Assembly (NCBI GenBank): GCA_027886175.1
Contig: JAJNNQ010000002.1
Coordinates: forward strand, 7,746,001 to 7,810,000
Reading direction: 5' to 3'
Length of the DNA: 64,000 bases
From: Phylloscopus collybita
Lineage: Eukaryota; Chordata; Aves; Passeriformes; Phylloscopidae
Shown here: positions 1 through 11,860 of the stretch, in pieces
Numbering within the stretch: the stretch's first letter is position 1
Layout of the letters: every line of letters starts with the position of its first letter
Translations under genes and position numbers: made by a program
The notes under the pieces: generated by a model
Told to the model about the DNA's origin: nothing
The model's input: only the letters and a program-made list of their open reading frames with translations
Databases searched by the model: none

Positions 1-161
1 ATTTTTGTCCATTTGGCATCCTGGATTGGTTCACCATGATTGATCATGGGTTTGATGTAAGAAAGAAAAAGGACTCAGATAGCTGGGATAGGTCAGAAGA
101 AAGTTTTTATAATGGTTTAACTATATTTTCTTAAAACATACCCTCAGTCTGTCTATCATCC

Positions 162-206
<45 letters not shown>
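162..206. repeat. (ATCT)n tetranucleotide microsatellite
   Basis: About eleven uninterrupted ATCT units, preceded by imperfect units (GTCTATCATCC). The array is long and pure enough to be polymorphic in length. No gene is adjacent. Confidence 0.97.
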
Positions 207-207
<1 letters not shown>

Positions 208-479
208 TCTCCCCTATGTGCCAGGATTTAGGAGCTGTGGTTGAAAGAGACACTTACGTAAGTGCTAATGCAATCTGAATAAATGGTGGCATTTAGGCAG
301 GGGCAATGTGGGGGTGAGACAGCCATTACATAATGTAATTGGAGATTTACCACCAAAGCTTTACACTTGGAGTGGGACAAACTGGATGTCCCAGAAACCA
401 GCAGTTAAACAAACACTGAATTTGTAAACCCATTCAGAATTTGTAAAAGTATTGTTGTTTTATTACTGTTATTTATCTT

Positions 480-1160
480 GATCGCGTTTGTTCTGCTTAG
501 AAGAAATAAAACACAGGCGCTTTTTGCCTTAATTGCTGGGCCTATTCTTTAGTAAACAATGAAAAGTGATTAGAGATGTTTTTTGGCATGCACAGTCCAA
601 AACCACCTAGTGAGAGTTCAAAGAACAAAGCAAATGCTTATTGAAAGAAATTACTCAGCTAACTAAACTTGTATATCTTCGAGTCAGACATTTTTTCGGC
701 ATCTTTACCCCATTTATCAATGCACAATTACTGTCACTATTGTGTTGTGTCATTAGGCGTAAGGTTACAAGTGCCAGTCGGAATAAAAAAATTGCAGTAA
801 TGTTGGCATAATTTTTCATTATCATCTTCATTAACCACAGCTAGTGGGAGTAAGAGTTTATCCTTGCTGTTGTCATTGTCATGACAACGCTTCCAAAGCT
901 TGTCTGCCGAGAGTTCACCAGATACAAAAAACTGAATGTCCTCATTATTCCACTTCTCACACTCTCACCCATGCCAAGGGTGATCTGAGATGCACAGGGC
1001 CCTTGATTTATCCCCTGTGATTTCTCTTGACAGCCTGGTATGGTGTCTCAGCTTAAGGCAATCGGTCTGATTTCACAGTTTAATTACTGCTAATCTGAAG
1101 GAGCGTGGCCAATGCTAATGAGCCAGCAGCAATCAAAGCAGTAATGGCTAAACTCACCCT
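480..1160. promoter_or_regulatory. Candidate conserved non-coding element, CpG-retaining
   Basis: This block keeps about a dozen CpG dinucleotides (for example in GATCGCG, TTCGAG, TTTCGG, AGGCGT, AGTCGG, AACGCT, GCCGAG, ATCGGT and GAGCGT), whereas neighbouring kilobases have very few. It carries homeodomain cores (TTTAATTACTG near 1,080; GCTAATGAG near 1,115), a TCF/LEF-type site (AATCAAAG near 1,132) and a 12-bp palindrome TTGTCATGACAA at 876-887. No open reading frame spans it and no repeat family is recognised. Such features are common in vertebrate developmental enhancers, but conservation is inferred from composition only; no alignment was possible. Confidence 0.4.
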
Positions 1161-1166
1161 GTTTCA

Positions 1167-1206
1167 TTCTTCTTCTTCTTTTTTTTTTTTTTTTTTTTTT
1201 TTTTTT
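1167..1206. repeat. (TTC)n plus T28 homopolymer
   Basis: Several TTC units run into about 28 consecutive T. This could be the A-tail of a minus-strand retroposed sequence, but the flank at 1,207 onward matches no element I recognise, so it is recorded only as low-complexity DNA. Confidence 0.95.
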
Positions 1207-3280
1207 AGCAAGTAATTTCTCTTTTTCTGCACAACTGCAGTGAAAGAACAGATGAGCTTCATGTACAATTTGGTGTTATTTCAGAAGCAGACCATTAGAT
1301 TCCTTTATATTTTGCACTTAAACATCTGCTTAATATTAGTTTCCAAACAGCTTTGAGTCAAGAAAAGGATCAATAATTAGAAAAGGCTCATTAGTGGACC
1401 ACTAGCTCAACTGCAGAACATCCATGCTGGAACACTGGGACCAAATTCTGGATGGAGGTCTCCTTGATTTTTGCAGCTGGGCATCACTGAATTATGCAGC
1501 GAATAAAAATATCTATAATGGCACTGCAAAAGAGAACCTGGAATACCCAGAAAGGGATGTATTGTAACAGGAATTAATTACAAAACTGGATAACAATCTA
1601 CGCTGCAAAATGACCTGCGCCTTTCGTTAACACCATCCCAGAGCAGACACTTGCACGTTCTCCCTTCTCTTGAGTTTCTTCTCTCCTATTGCTGAAATAG
1701 ATGAAGAAGAGCATGGAAAAATCTTCAGAAGTGATTTTTTGTCAATCATGCCAGTCAAATACCTGGAATAACTATAGGAAAAAAACCAAACAATTGGGTG
1801 GGCCTTGCATCTGCTTTTTCATACATCCTGCAGCTGTGTTAGAAATTTCTTCAGAATTTTTCCTTGGATTTTTTCTTCCTCAGTAGAACTTCAATTTAAA
1901 ATATTTACCAAACTGTGATGATTTGATTAACATACAAATCCTTTCACTCTTTAATGATTTTCCAAACAGAAAGTCACTTACTAGAAGCAAGACCCCCAAC
2001 ACCAGTGTAAATCCAGGCTACTTTAGCCACCTTCATATAGAAATTCCATCTTTACTCTGGTGAGCCATATGTAGCTCATTTGAATGGAACTCTTACTCTT
2101 TGGAATAAAGAAGAAAAGCTGTGTTTTGGTGCTACTGTGTGTGATATATAAATAGATGGTTAGGCAATGTTTTGCTGGTTAAATGACATGGGAGGAAGAT
2201 GTATAGAGAAATCCTCCATAAAGAAAAGGGTTTAGAGCAAATTTTGAAGAATATGAACTGCTTGTCTCGTGCTTGTCTCAAGCTGTTCTGCCATTACTTC
2301 AAATTTGGTGTTGCTCAGTTAACCTGAAGGAAAATATCTTTTTCACAATTTTGTGGCATCCAGGAATACCTGACCAGTGCACAAAATCACATCTTATTTG
2401 CAGAAAAAGGTGTTTAATAAAACAGTAAATATGAAGATGTATGATTTGCTTTTTACAGCAGCATCATTTAAATGTGTAATATATCAAGACAGTGGCGCTT
2501 TGTAAGATTAAGTCCATTATAAATCATTTAATCTCACTCATTCATTAAAAATCTGTTCCATCAATGATTGTTTCACATTCACAATGTTGTATTCAAAAAT
2601 ACAAAAGTCCAGATTGTAATGCTACAGAGACCTGTTATTTCGCATTATTTTAAAAATTATATAACTTCTTTTTTTTTTTTTTAATCTGTCTCCGTACAAG
2701 GAAAATAATGCTATGGGTACTCACAAAATATGGCTATTTCTGTAAGATACATGAGAGAAAGAGAGTGTCACAAGAGGGGAACATCATTCTAGTAATATTT
2801 TGTACTTCATCATAGCACTGTCAGAAGATGCCAATGGAGACTCTAAGTCATTTTAAAGAACCACTTCATTTACAGGGAAGGAGTTCACTCCTAATTAAGT
2901 TGGAAAGCCTCCAGGGCTTTCTCCAGCCTTTGCAATTCTGATTTCCTTGGAGAACTCTTGGTAAATCTAAGAGATCCAGAGATTTCAGTGTGATTAAGAC
3001 CCTATTGACACAGATATTAAAATGGCAGCAGTCAAACTATGCCATAAACCTTACACACAAAAACCCCACAATCTCTCGACAACAGCTCGGGTAAACTGAA
3101 CTGGATGTCCATTGGAATGAAAATAATACAGCAAATTTATGAAGAACAAGTAGTAAAAAGGAAAAGAAGGAGAAAAGTCTAGGTCTGAATCATTTGTCTC
3201 CCTTAGCACAGCTCCTCCTTGATACTCATCTCTCTTAGATGGTTGAGGAACTGGGAAACCTTGATTTAAAGTTTGGGGGG
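1207..3280. other. Non-coding AT-rich stretch, no gene seen
   Basis: Unique AT-rich sequence with a T14 run at 2,669-2,682 and one weak ancient-repeat remnant (2,000-2,062). The only open reading frame of note, 1,701-1,886 on the plus strand, is 61 codons with no recognisable domain and is treated as chance. Confidence 0.7.
2000..2062. repeat. Degenerate inverted repeat, possible ancient amniote palindromic element
   Basis: The left arm ACACCAGTGTAAATCC (2,000-2,015) faces an imperfect reverse complement containing CTTTACTCTGGTG (2,050-2,062), about 11 of 15 positions pairing. The wording 'caccagtgtaaatcc' is typical of an old palindromic repeat seen across bird, crocodile and turtle genomes; I do not recall its library name with certainty. 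The copy is short and heavily decayed. Confidence 0.35.
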
Positions 3281-3345
3281 GTTTTGTTTGTTTGTTTTGT
3301 TTTGTTTGTTTGTTTGTGGTTTTTTTTGTTGCTTTTTGTTTTTTT
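3281..3345. repeat. T/G-rich low-complexity tract (TTTG)n
   Basis: Interrupted TTTG/TTTTG units follow a short G-run and end in T-runs. One strand is almost free of A and C. A reading frame on the opposite strand across it (Lys/Thr/Asn/Gln-rich) is an artefact of the repeat. Confidence 0.9.
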
Positions 3346-3597
3346 AAAGCTATGAGCAAAATTCAAACTGTGTATGAAAGGGTTACAATCCTCCTCTCTT
3401 CTCTTTTAGAATGATTTTATATGTCAAGAATTTAATCAGGTGCTACCAAACGGATGTTTTATAGCTATATGAAAGATCTGAAGCCCTGTAAATAAAACTA
3501 ACATTTCCACATAAGGCTAAATTCTCTGGTTTGGTTCACTGAGAAACTCCCCAAATCTATCAGTACAACAGGCAGAAGAGAAGAAAGATGAAAAAGT

Positions 3598-3628
3598 AAT
3601 AATGATAATGATAATAATAATAATAATC
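3598..3628. repeat. (AAT)n-type trinucleotide microsatellite
   Basis: ATAATG units followed by about five ATA repeats. Short and partly interrupted. Confidence 0.85.
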
Positions 3629-6405
3629 TACAACTCTAAGATGAGAATCAAATAACCTGATTTCCACTTACACCCCTATTACCTCATTCTGAACTAAACT
3701 GTTTATGTCTAACATAGCAGTGGACTGTCCATATTATACCCAGTCTGACTCAGAAGGAAAGGAAATATGCATTCTTATTTGTAGTTTGTCCTTTTTTATT
3801 GAATATCCTTCAGAAGGTCTAGGTTGATAAGAAGTTGTCAGTCAAGAGTAAGTAGCAAACACAGGGACTTGGGCAAAATTGAGGCCTTGTAAATTTGGGT
3901 CAAAGAGAGCAAGCTGCACTGAAAAGAAGTAATTTTATGTCATTCTGAATAATGGAAAGTACCACAGCCATTGAATTATCCTTCTCTTCCCATAAATGGG
4001 AATTACTAGCAGAAGTGGAAAGCCTTTTTGTTACAAAAGTGATAGAAGCATCAAGTTAGAGATGTCATTAACAAATGTAGGGTATTTTAGTGAAGTGTGG
4101 TGTGACGGACCCTGTGACAAAGGAAACACAATGATGAGAAAAGACTTCTAAAAAACGATGCAGGGACACATTAATAACATGGATGCAATGAAAACCGAAG
4201 AACAGACTGTCAAGAAATCTCAGTTGATTTCCTTCCGGATGTGGTGAATTAGGAGGTCATCTGTTTTAGTCAGCTGTGGACTGGCATTCTGGTAGTCTCC
4301 CCCAAAAAGGAACTGCTCAGATAATAATGTACCATAGAGGCCAGACCCAGAGCTGCTGAGACTGCACTTCTTGCACTGGTAGAACTGCTCAATTTTTAAG
4401 TTACAATAAAGCAACTGCCTTCTATTATTCTAAAATAATGTTACTGCTGAGATTTTTTCATTGCAAGACAGGAGTGAGACTGCAGTATTAGGTCACTGCT
4501 GTGGAAAAGAAGGGATCTGAGCAATCACACAGAAAAATCAGGAGAGGGGGCATTTGAAGTGAACACAAAGGAAGAAAATGAAAATGAATAAAATTGGAGT
4601 GATCTTCAAACAGAAACAAACGTCAGAGGCAAAGGAAAATATAAGAAAGCAAACTTGGTTTGTTTAGCCACCAAGACTAATTCCCCTTCCTGTTAGAAAA
4701 GACCTTCATAGATCAAAGTATTAGAGCGCTCTGAATTTCACTTGGGCTACCAGTGATATCCTGATTAGATTTGTATTTAAACAGAATTCTCATACATTTC
4801 AATTATCAGAATCATTGGAGCCAAGTGCTCTTTCAAGTTAGACCTAAATTATCCATTCTCTAACAAAAAGTGAAAAGGCATACAATATTGATACCCAACA
4901 TTGCTCTGCAGAGCCATATATACTTTTAGCAGTCATGAGCATAAAGAGAAGTATTCTGTATTCATACAGTTCCACTGGCAAACTTAACACTTGCTACAGC
5001 AAACAAAAGAAAGCTCATTCTTGGCTTTTAATTTTTTTAATATCCAAAGGCTAGTCTTTCATCCTAGTCTTCAAAATTGTTCCTTGGAATAATTCCTCCT
5101 GTGTGCTCAAAATGATAAAAGAAAAAAAATATTAAAAGATACTACAAAAGGTACTGATTTCCATGTATTTGGGGTAGGCACCTTCTAAAAAAAGTGTCCT
5201 TGATGGTGTGCCATTTGAGGGGTAAAACCAGAGGTACCCCAAACCAGGAGTCTCTTTAAACAATGATGTGTGATCTAGGGAGCTGCACATTTCCATACTC
5301 CTAGCAGTGAGCAGGAGTCTAATATCTATTGATACAGCCCTGAAAGATAAACATATCCAATGCTACTGACAAACACTGTAATACCACCCAAACATGACAA
5401 AGAGAAGTGAAAGGTATATATAACAGGTCTGGGCATCAGCAGGAATTGTAGCTGTTATGTAAATGCACATGGACATAATAAGGTGAGAACATTCATCTTT
5501 TCACTTAAAAGTCATCAGACTATGAATTTTACAAATATGTGTTATTCTAACTTAACACCTACATTTTGACCCTAGGATTTTTAAATTACAAAGACCTTTT
5601 TTGTTTTTTGCACGGTGGTTCCATGTTGTCTTAACTTTTACTTGCTGTTGTTCAGTAGACCCTAGGGGTCATGCTGTTACCATGTCTTACGCTGTCTGTA
5701 AAATTATGAAGAGCATGCAGGATACTAGGGAGAATTCATCAACACAGTTTTTCACCAAATATCTTTACAAATTATACCATCCTCTACCTTCCATTATTTT
5801 ACTGCTCAAAGATGATTCTGAACCACAATACAGTGAGAAAAATTTCATCAGTGCTTGATGTTACTGTGGACGTTGCATATTGTTGATGCTTTGTGGCTGC
5901 TTCCATCCTCCCTACTCTGCTGCTGAAAGCAGCCTCTTTGCACTCACTGTGTTTTCTCACAAATCCCTTCCAAAGTATCTGCACAAGATCCTATTTCTAC
6001 TCCCAAACACTTTCCTTATTATGGCAATTTTCTCTAAAGTATGATGCTGTCTACCTCATCTGCAAGACACAGTAGAAAGTAAAAGATGCTTAAAAATGTT
6101 AGGGTCACCCAGATATGTCCTTCTCACGTATCTCCTGCTCAGTTTCATCTGTAAGTTCCAGTTTCTGTGTGGGACCACATGCAGTTACCTGGGACAGAGA
6201 CCAGCTATTTCCTCATCTCACAGGGTGTATCTTTGAAACCTTAATAGTAATGATACACTATGATAACAATTAAATACCAAAGACTGCTTGCAGCTTTTCC
6301 CTTATCCTGATGAAGTTACAAGTGAAACAAATCTACAGTATATTTCTAACACCACACCAACAACATATCTGAATTATGGTTTTGTCTTGTTTAAATAATT
6401 TTAGA

Positions 6406-6426
6406 ATTTCACATGTTATGTGAAAT
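6406..6426. repeat. Perfect 9-bp hairpin, 3-nt loop
   Basis: ATTTCACAT is followed after GTT by its exact reverse complement ATGTGAAAT. No U-tract or other sign of a functional RNA adjoins it. A similar TTTCACAT/ATGTGAAA hairpin occurs at 58,133-58,154. Confidence 0.8.
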
Positions 6427-7731
6427 GTTAGGTGCACCACTGATATTTCCACAGAATATTTTGTCTGGAAGGTAGGATAACCCTACCCCACAATTCACTG
6501 TTCTCTTGCACAAAAAAACAAACAGAAATTATAGTGTGAATTTACTGGTCAGGTTCAGGCCTTATTTCAAGTAGGTAAAATGTCTGGACTGGAGAATTTA
6601 AATGTAATTCATATGTGCAGTGTGTCCTCTTGGGATCCTACAGTGTAACTGTCCATTACCCAATTGTACCTCACCAGGTGAAATTCCAGTCAGAACCTCA
6701 CTTTGCCTCTCATCAGTGAGAAGGAAAAACATCAAAGGACCTTCCATTGCAAGAGAGAAACAAGGTCATCATCATTATCAGTGATAGCAGCTCTAAATGG
6801 ATGTGCAAAACTTTTGCAGAGTTGGAAATGTGGCACAAAGAAGCTCAGATGCAAGCTGTTTTGTATTATCCAAAGCCTCTCTGCCCAGCATTTTTCCTTT
6901 TAACCCTTCTGTACCAAACAGCAGCTCTCTAAAAGGATGCCAGCAGCCTCCTGCCATTTTTGTGGCAATATTTAGTATTCACAGAGCCACGTTTCAAGGT
7001 GTCACTAGCTGCAGCTGTCCTTATTTGTGTGGTCCCAAAAATAAGGTTTGAATAAGACTTGTACTTATATGGCCTGGTGAGTCTGTCAGCCTGCAGCCCC
7101 AACATTTAGCAGATGGCCATGTTTAGCCAGCGAGCCATGGGAATGACAAAGAGCAGGAACCCTCTCTCCTTACACCGTTCAGAAGGCACTGAAGCAAAAT
7201 TCTGAGTAGGGGCTCCAGGGTAGTTATTTATATAAAGGGGGAAAAAATCATTCTTAATTCTAAACTGCTTAATCACTCCAGTTGAAATGTTGAGCTAAGT
7301 CAGGCCATTCTACCTGCCCCTACTATTTAGTTGTCTCACATGACAACCAGTGTCATCCTCTACACCAATCTCTGTAGGACAGAATGAAAACCAAACACAC
7401 ACCTTCCATTTCATACTATTTTTAGTAAGTTGTATGAGTCATCTTTGTCAATATAACCCAGAGGATAATGAAAGCCTTCAGAAAAGCTAATTCAGGTTAC
7501 TCTTTCCATCACACCATTAAGCATGTCAAGAATTATTTAAGTCATGCTCTGCAATTTTTTTAATGTTGTTAAGCTTTGAACCCATGTTCCTCAAGTAAGA
7601 CGAGATCTGATTTTTCTTATATATGTTACTTGCAAAAAGGAAAAAGAAAAAATCTGCATGAGCAATCTTTAGGCTCCCTGTTTGGTATCTTCATTTGATT
7701 CAACAAATATATTTAGAACTAGCTTAATTAA

Positions 7732-7757
7732 CCTTGGTAGCTTAATTGCTACCAAGG
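7732..7757. repeat. Perfect 10-bp hairpin, 6-nt loop
   Basis: CCTTGGTAGC and GCTACCAAGG are exact reverse complements separated by TTAATT. The stem is too short for a microRNA precursor, and no function is apparent. Confidence 0.85.
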
Positions 7758-8165
7758 AATTATTTTTGTATTATTTTTGTATTACTTTTTGTATTTATTC
7801 TTTCCCAGCTATGCTAAAACAACAGCAGTGGATGGTAACAGGCAGTGTCATAAACATTTCATACTTTATGTATAAAATGCTATGTATTAATATTCTCTAC
7901 TTGTCTCCCTTGAAATCTTTAGCAGTAAAAGAGGCAATGTCATCCTAGCTGGACATCAAGTAACTCATCAGTGCAATGAAGGCAGTCTGCTTCTGTCTTG
8001 TTTTAGACCATCTTCTGACTCAGACAATCTCATCTTGTTGGTTTACACTTAATTTGCCTCATTATCTTTTCAAGCATAAAAAGATGATAACTTCTTTGCT
8101 ACATAAATAGAGACTCTGGACATAACAAAACACTCCCCATGGTTAAGATGCTTTTATTCTGTCTT

Positions 8166-8240
8166 TGCCTATGAAAACCAAAAAACCCCACAAAAAACCA
8201 CAAAACCCAGAAAACCTCAACCCCCCCCAAAACCCCCATA
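8166..8240. repeat. A/C-rich low-complexity tract
   Basis: A mixture of AAAACC, CCACAAAA and a C-run on the plus strand, with almost no T. One of several strand-asymmetric A/C tracts in this window (also 8,456-8,541 and 16,594-16,643). Confidence 0.85.
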
Positions 8241-8455
8241 ATCTAAGGATATTTCTCATTTCTCCTTTGCCTTAGGCCAAAGGCACCTGGGCTGCTGACC
8301 AAGTAAACTGTCCCTCATCAATAACCAGTTTTGGAGTTGTACCACTTCGTGGCTGTTGCTTGAGCCAGTGTAACTGCTTTTTAGTTCTAGCCTGAGGATA
8401 TGCCTGCTCCTGCTTCCAGTCCTCTTCCAAGAATCCTCAGCTTAACATAAAGAGA

Positions 8456-8541
8456 GAAAAAAAAAATCAAACAAAACCAAAAACAAACAAACCAAAAACA
8501 AACAAAAACCCCCCAAACCAAACCAAACAAACAAAACAAAA
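8456..8541. repeat. A/C-rich (CAAA)n-like tract
   Basis: An A-run followed by irregular CAAA, CCAAA and ACAAA units over about 85 bp. The minus-strand reading frame 8,467-8,700 that overlaps it gives a Phe/Gly/Val-rich chance peptide. Confidence 0.88.
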
Positions 8542-9759
8542 GTCCAAAGCAGCTGTCTGGGAAGCCAGAAAGATGGGGAGAGGGAGAATGAATTTGTGTT
8601 TCTTAAGATTTACCAGAAGAGCACACACTGAAAGCAGAGCGGGATGGGAACTTCTTCCCTTCAGAAACATGGGAAAGGTATTAAAATAGTGTACTACCAT
8701 TTTCCAGGCTTGAGCCTCAGTGGTCCATTCTCATGAAAGAAATCATGTAAAATATACAGACAATTGAAGGTAGCTAAAAAAAAGGATTGTTTTACTAATT
8801 TGTCCTCATTTAGCCCAAAGTTGCCAGATGATATTCCCCTAACATAAACTTCTATTTTCTCTCAGTTAAAGAGAAAAAGTGTTTTTCTGAGCTGGAAGTT
8901 GTAACCAGACCATTGTATTTATCAACCTTTGCTGCATCTTTCTGTCTTGAATTTGTCCAATCTGTTCTTAAAGCTCTTTAAACATGTGGTATCCAAAGCA
9001 TCCCGTATCAATGAAATCCTCTATTTGGCATTAGGAATTAAAAGTGCTTTCCTGCTGCCTAGCAAGTTCATGGTGCCCCTACTTCTTATTCTGTGGTAGC
9101 AGGGGATGATCAATGCCTTCCTGCATCCTCTACATCATTTATAATTTTCTACATCCCTTAACATCTTTGCTGTTCACACCATTATGCACATCATGAGACT
9201 CCTTTTTCCACGGGATAAAGAGATTTGGTGCATTCAGTCTCTGCCTGTACAGAAACTGCTCGATTCCCCCGTTCAGGCTGGCACCTTCTCTGCAGCTCTT
9301 CCAGTTCCATCACATCCAGCTGGAGACAGAGTAACAAAAGTTGCACACAGCTTATGAAGTACAGAACATCACAAGTTAGAGCTGGAAGGTATTTTCTTCT
9401 CTGTTCTGTTCTTTTTCCAGTAACTCCTTTTTGTCTGATGAAGTTGCATTTTTACAAGCTTCTGGGCTGCGTGCCAGGATGATGTGAGATGACTTGATGG
9501 TTTTAGTGTTATTCTTCTAAACTCTGACTTCTCAGCAGTCATGTGTCCTGTGGGATAGCTTCCCGGGAAAGAAACGAATTGGCCCTGACTGAAGTGTCAC
9601 TGCTACCTGTGTACCAGCCACCTCTGCTACAGATATCATCTCAAAGCAAGTGTTGCTGCTCTGGGAAGGTCCCTGTGGGAGAAGGCAGGTCCACACCATG
9701 GCTGAGCAGCTGCATTAGACACCACAGTATTCTAATGTAATTAGAAAACAGCTGGGAAG

Positions 9760-9900
9760 GAAGAGTCAATTGTTTTTTGGCAGTCACGGCCAATTTTGCA
9801 CCAATGCAAATGATGAATCAAATCCTGCAAGTTTACAATATCTGCTGAGAGCATAATGGCAGAAGCCATGCTAATGATTTTAAATCTTGTTTATGCCATT
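9760..9900. promoter_or_regulatory. Candidate regulatory block with perfect octamer
   Basis: It contains a consensus POU octamer ATGCAAAT at 9,804-9,811, next to GATGAATCAAAT, and further down GCTAATGATTT (homeodomain/POU-like) near 9,870. No repeat is recognised. The octamer identity is direct; any binding or enhancer role is inference. Confidence 0.3.
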
Positions 9901-10359
9901 TTTGGCTGATGGAGTAGTCCCCTGTCCCCAAGAAGCCTCCAGTGAAGGAATTCCTACACACTGCACCATAACACCAATTGGGCAGGGGAGAGGAGAGCCA
10001 GTCAGTAGAGTGTGGATGTCAGGGAGCCACCTTTCAGCCACAGACTGAACATAGTGTGTTCTTCCTTTCTGGAGCAAAACACATGCTGTTGAGCCATGCA
10101 TTACCCTTAGCAAATAAACATAAAATTTTCAAGAGAGAATAACACAAAGTATCCCATTACTACCAGGCTGCTCCTCCCTGACTATCTGTAGTCCACCCAC
10201 TACATCGTAATACATCAGAAATAGTCATGCAGGAGAAGAGTGTTATTCCTTTTAACATGTTCTTCATATCCGTTCTTTTAACAAACACGTAGATCTCTTA
10301 AGGCTATCAAATACAGCCTGTAAACTATCTGCTCCTAAAAATGTGTGCAACTTTACAAT

Positions 10360-10810
10360 CTCAGTGATGATGATAATCGCTAGGGCCACGTTCTCTTGCT
10401 GAGGGCCCCCCACATGATCTTTTGAAAGTACATGTCAGCTGGGATTGAAAATGTTTCATGGAAGGATAAGCGCTAAAAATATGTTTTTGTGTTTGTAGCA
10501 GTTCCTGTTAACATGAATAAATGGAATCCACTTAGCAATGTTTGCATAAGTGCAAATTTTGAGATAAAGATGTTAGAAACAACATTTCAAAATGGCCCTT
10601 TGCCCCTGTTCTGGCCCAAAAATAGCTGCATGTAAGTCTTGAGACGGCAGTACTTTTGGCCAGATAGTCAATAATTTTAATAGAATTAGCATGGGACAGA
10701 AATGCCATCCAAAAATGGATTCATGTTTAATCTGGTAATCTGATCCCATATGGCACTTTAAAGAGTGGGAGGAATTAGTGTTTGCTGCTTAAAGAAATTA
10801 CCCAGAAAAT
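10360..10810. promoter_or_regulatory. Candidate conserved non-coding element with MEF2-type site
   Basis: A consensus MEF2 site CTAAAAATA lies at 10,473-10,481 and a MEF2/CArG-like CCAAAAATAG at about 10,616-10,625. Some CpGs are kept (AATCGC, CACGTT, AAGCGC, GACGGC) and there are several ATTA cores. There is no open reading frame or repeat. The evidence is motif content and CpG retention only. Confidence 0.33.
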
Positions 10811-11379
10811 GACTGCTGAAGACAGACCAAATAGTACCTCATCAGCATTCAGTGTGAAAAAGGCAAACAACACAGGAACAAGAGAAGTTAAAAGGTGAGC
10901 CAGCAAAGAAAGCCAAAATTTGTTCCTGCATGGCTGGGAAAGGGATAACAATCAGATGCTAAAGGCAATCTCACAAAGTACTGGATATAAATAAAGAGGA
11001 ATTAGAATTTATTGCACAGGAGAGTAGAAGATAGTTTTAAAACCAAAGCTAACAATAAGGCAAGCTCCATCCTTAAATGCCCATTCACCTTCTCTGCAGT
11101 TCCGAGGTTAAGAACGCACAGTTTTGTCCCATAGTTATTCCTAATCATCCTAATAAGGGAAGCAAAGGTCTGGAACACAAGGATCATAATCACAAACTTG
11201 GTTCTGACACTTCACTGTGCTTTATGTCACAGTTTCAGGACACATTTCTGGGAGGCAAAACAGGCCAATGTGGCTCTTTCTGCCTTTGTCCCTCAGTCCT
11301 GCAGATGTTTGCCTGTGTGACCTTGTGGTGAACTACATTGAGAAACTGAACTTACAAATAATCCCGTTAAGGAACTACA

Positions 11380-11860
11380 AGAAAGGGCCGAGTATAGTTT
11401 TAATATAGCTGAGGTCAACCAGTTCATCTACAGCCCTGCAAGAAGTGGCCATGGCACAACTGAGGAGCCACCCCTGGAGTGAACAGTTGGAGCTAAATGG
11501 AATAAACAGATGGAGTTGAAGAGGAGAAAAGCGGGAACGGCTCACGCTGCCTTTGATGCCAAGAGCGACGTCCGCAGAAACACGGCCCCAGAGCTCCCAG
11601 TTTGTGCTGTCTCTGGAAGTGTGTTAATATCTGCATAAACACAGAAAATACGGCCTTTGTGCTAAAAAAGAATTGTAATGGCCAGAGAATAAAAATAGCT
11701 GAGGGATGAAATGTGATGAACATCCAAAACACTTCAGATTCAGGCAGGCAGAACAATAATGTCATGATGCCGTTTCTGTTCTTTGTCTATCAGGAGGCTC
11801 AGCTAGCCTGACCTGCCCCATGTTGGCAAACCTCCTTTCATGACATCGACCTTTCGCTTG
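11380..11860. promoter_or_regulatory. CpG-enriched block, candidate regulatory element
   Basis: About twelve CpGs occur here, seven of them within 11,521-11,590, the densest cluster I saw by eye in the window. It is far too short and AT-rich for a classical CpG island. An AATAAAAATAGC MEF2-like stretch lies near 11,690. Reading frames across it on the minus strand (11,493-11,765; 11,762-11,989) are not recognised. It could be a conserved element, an unrecognised exon, or a decayed GC-rich repeat. Confidence 0.3.

Larger units (their letters stand above)
3346..8165. other. Non-coding stretch, no gene seen
   Basis: Unique AT-rich DNA. It holds a short (ATA/ATG)n tract at about 3,598-3,628 and two small perfect hairpins (6,406-6,426 and 7,732-7,757). 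All reading frames are under about 90 codons and unrecognised. Confidence 0.7.

Noticed and set aside
1436..1500. GGGACCAAATTCTGG phrase resembling an ancient amniote repeat
   Set aside because: Only about 15 bp match the remembered phrase; the following sequence diverges.
3655..3705. Possible further copy of the ancient palindromic repeat (CCACTTACACCCCTATTACCTC)
   Set aside because: Too short and degraded; no second arm visible.
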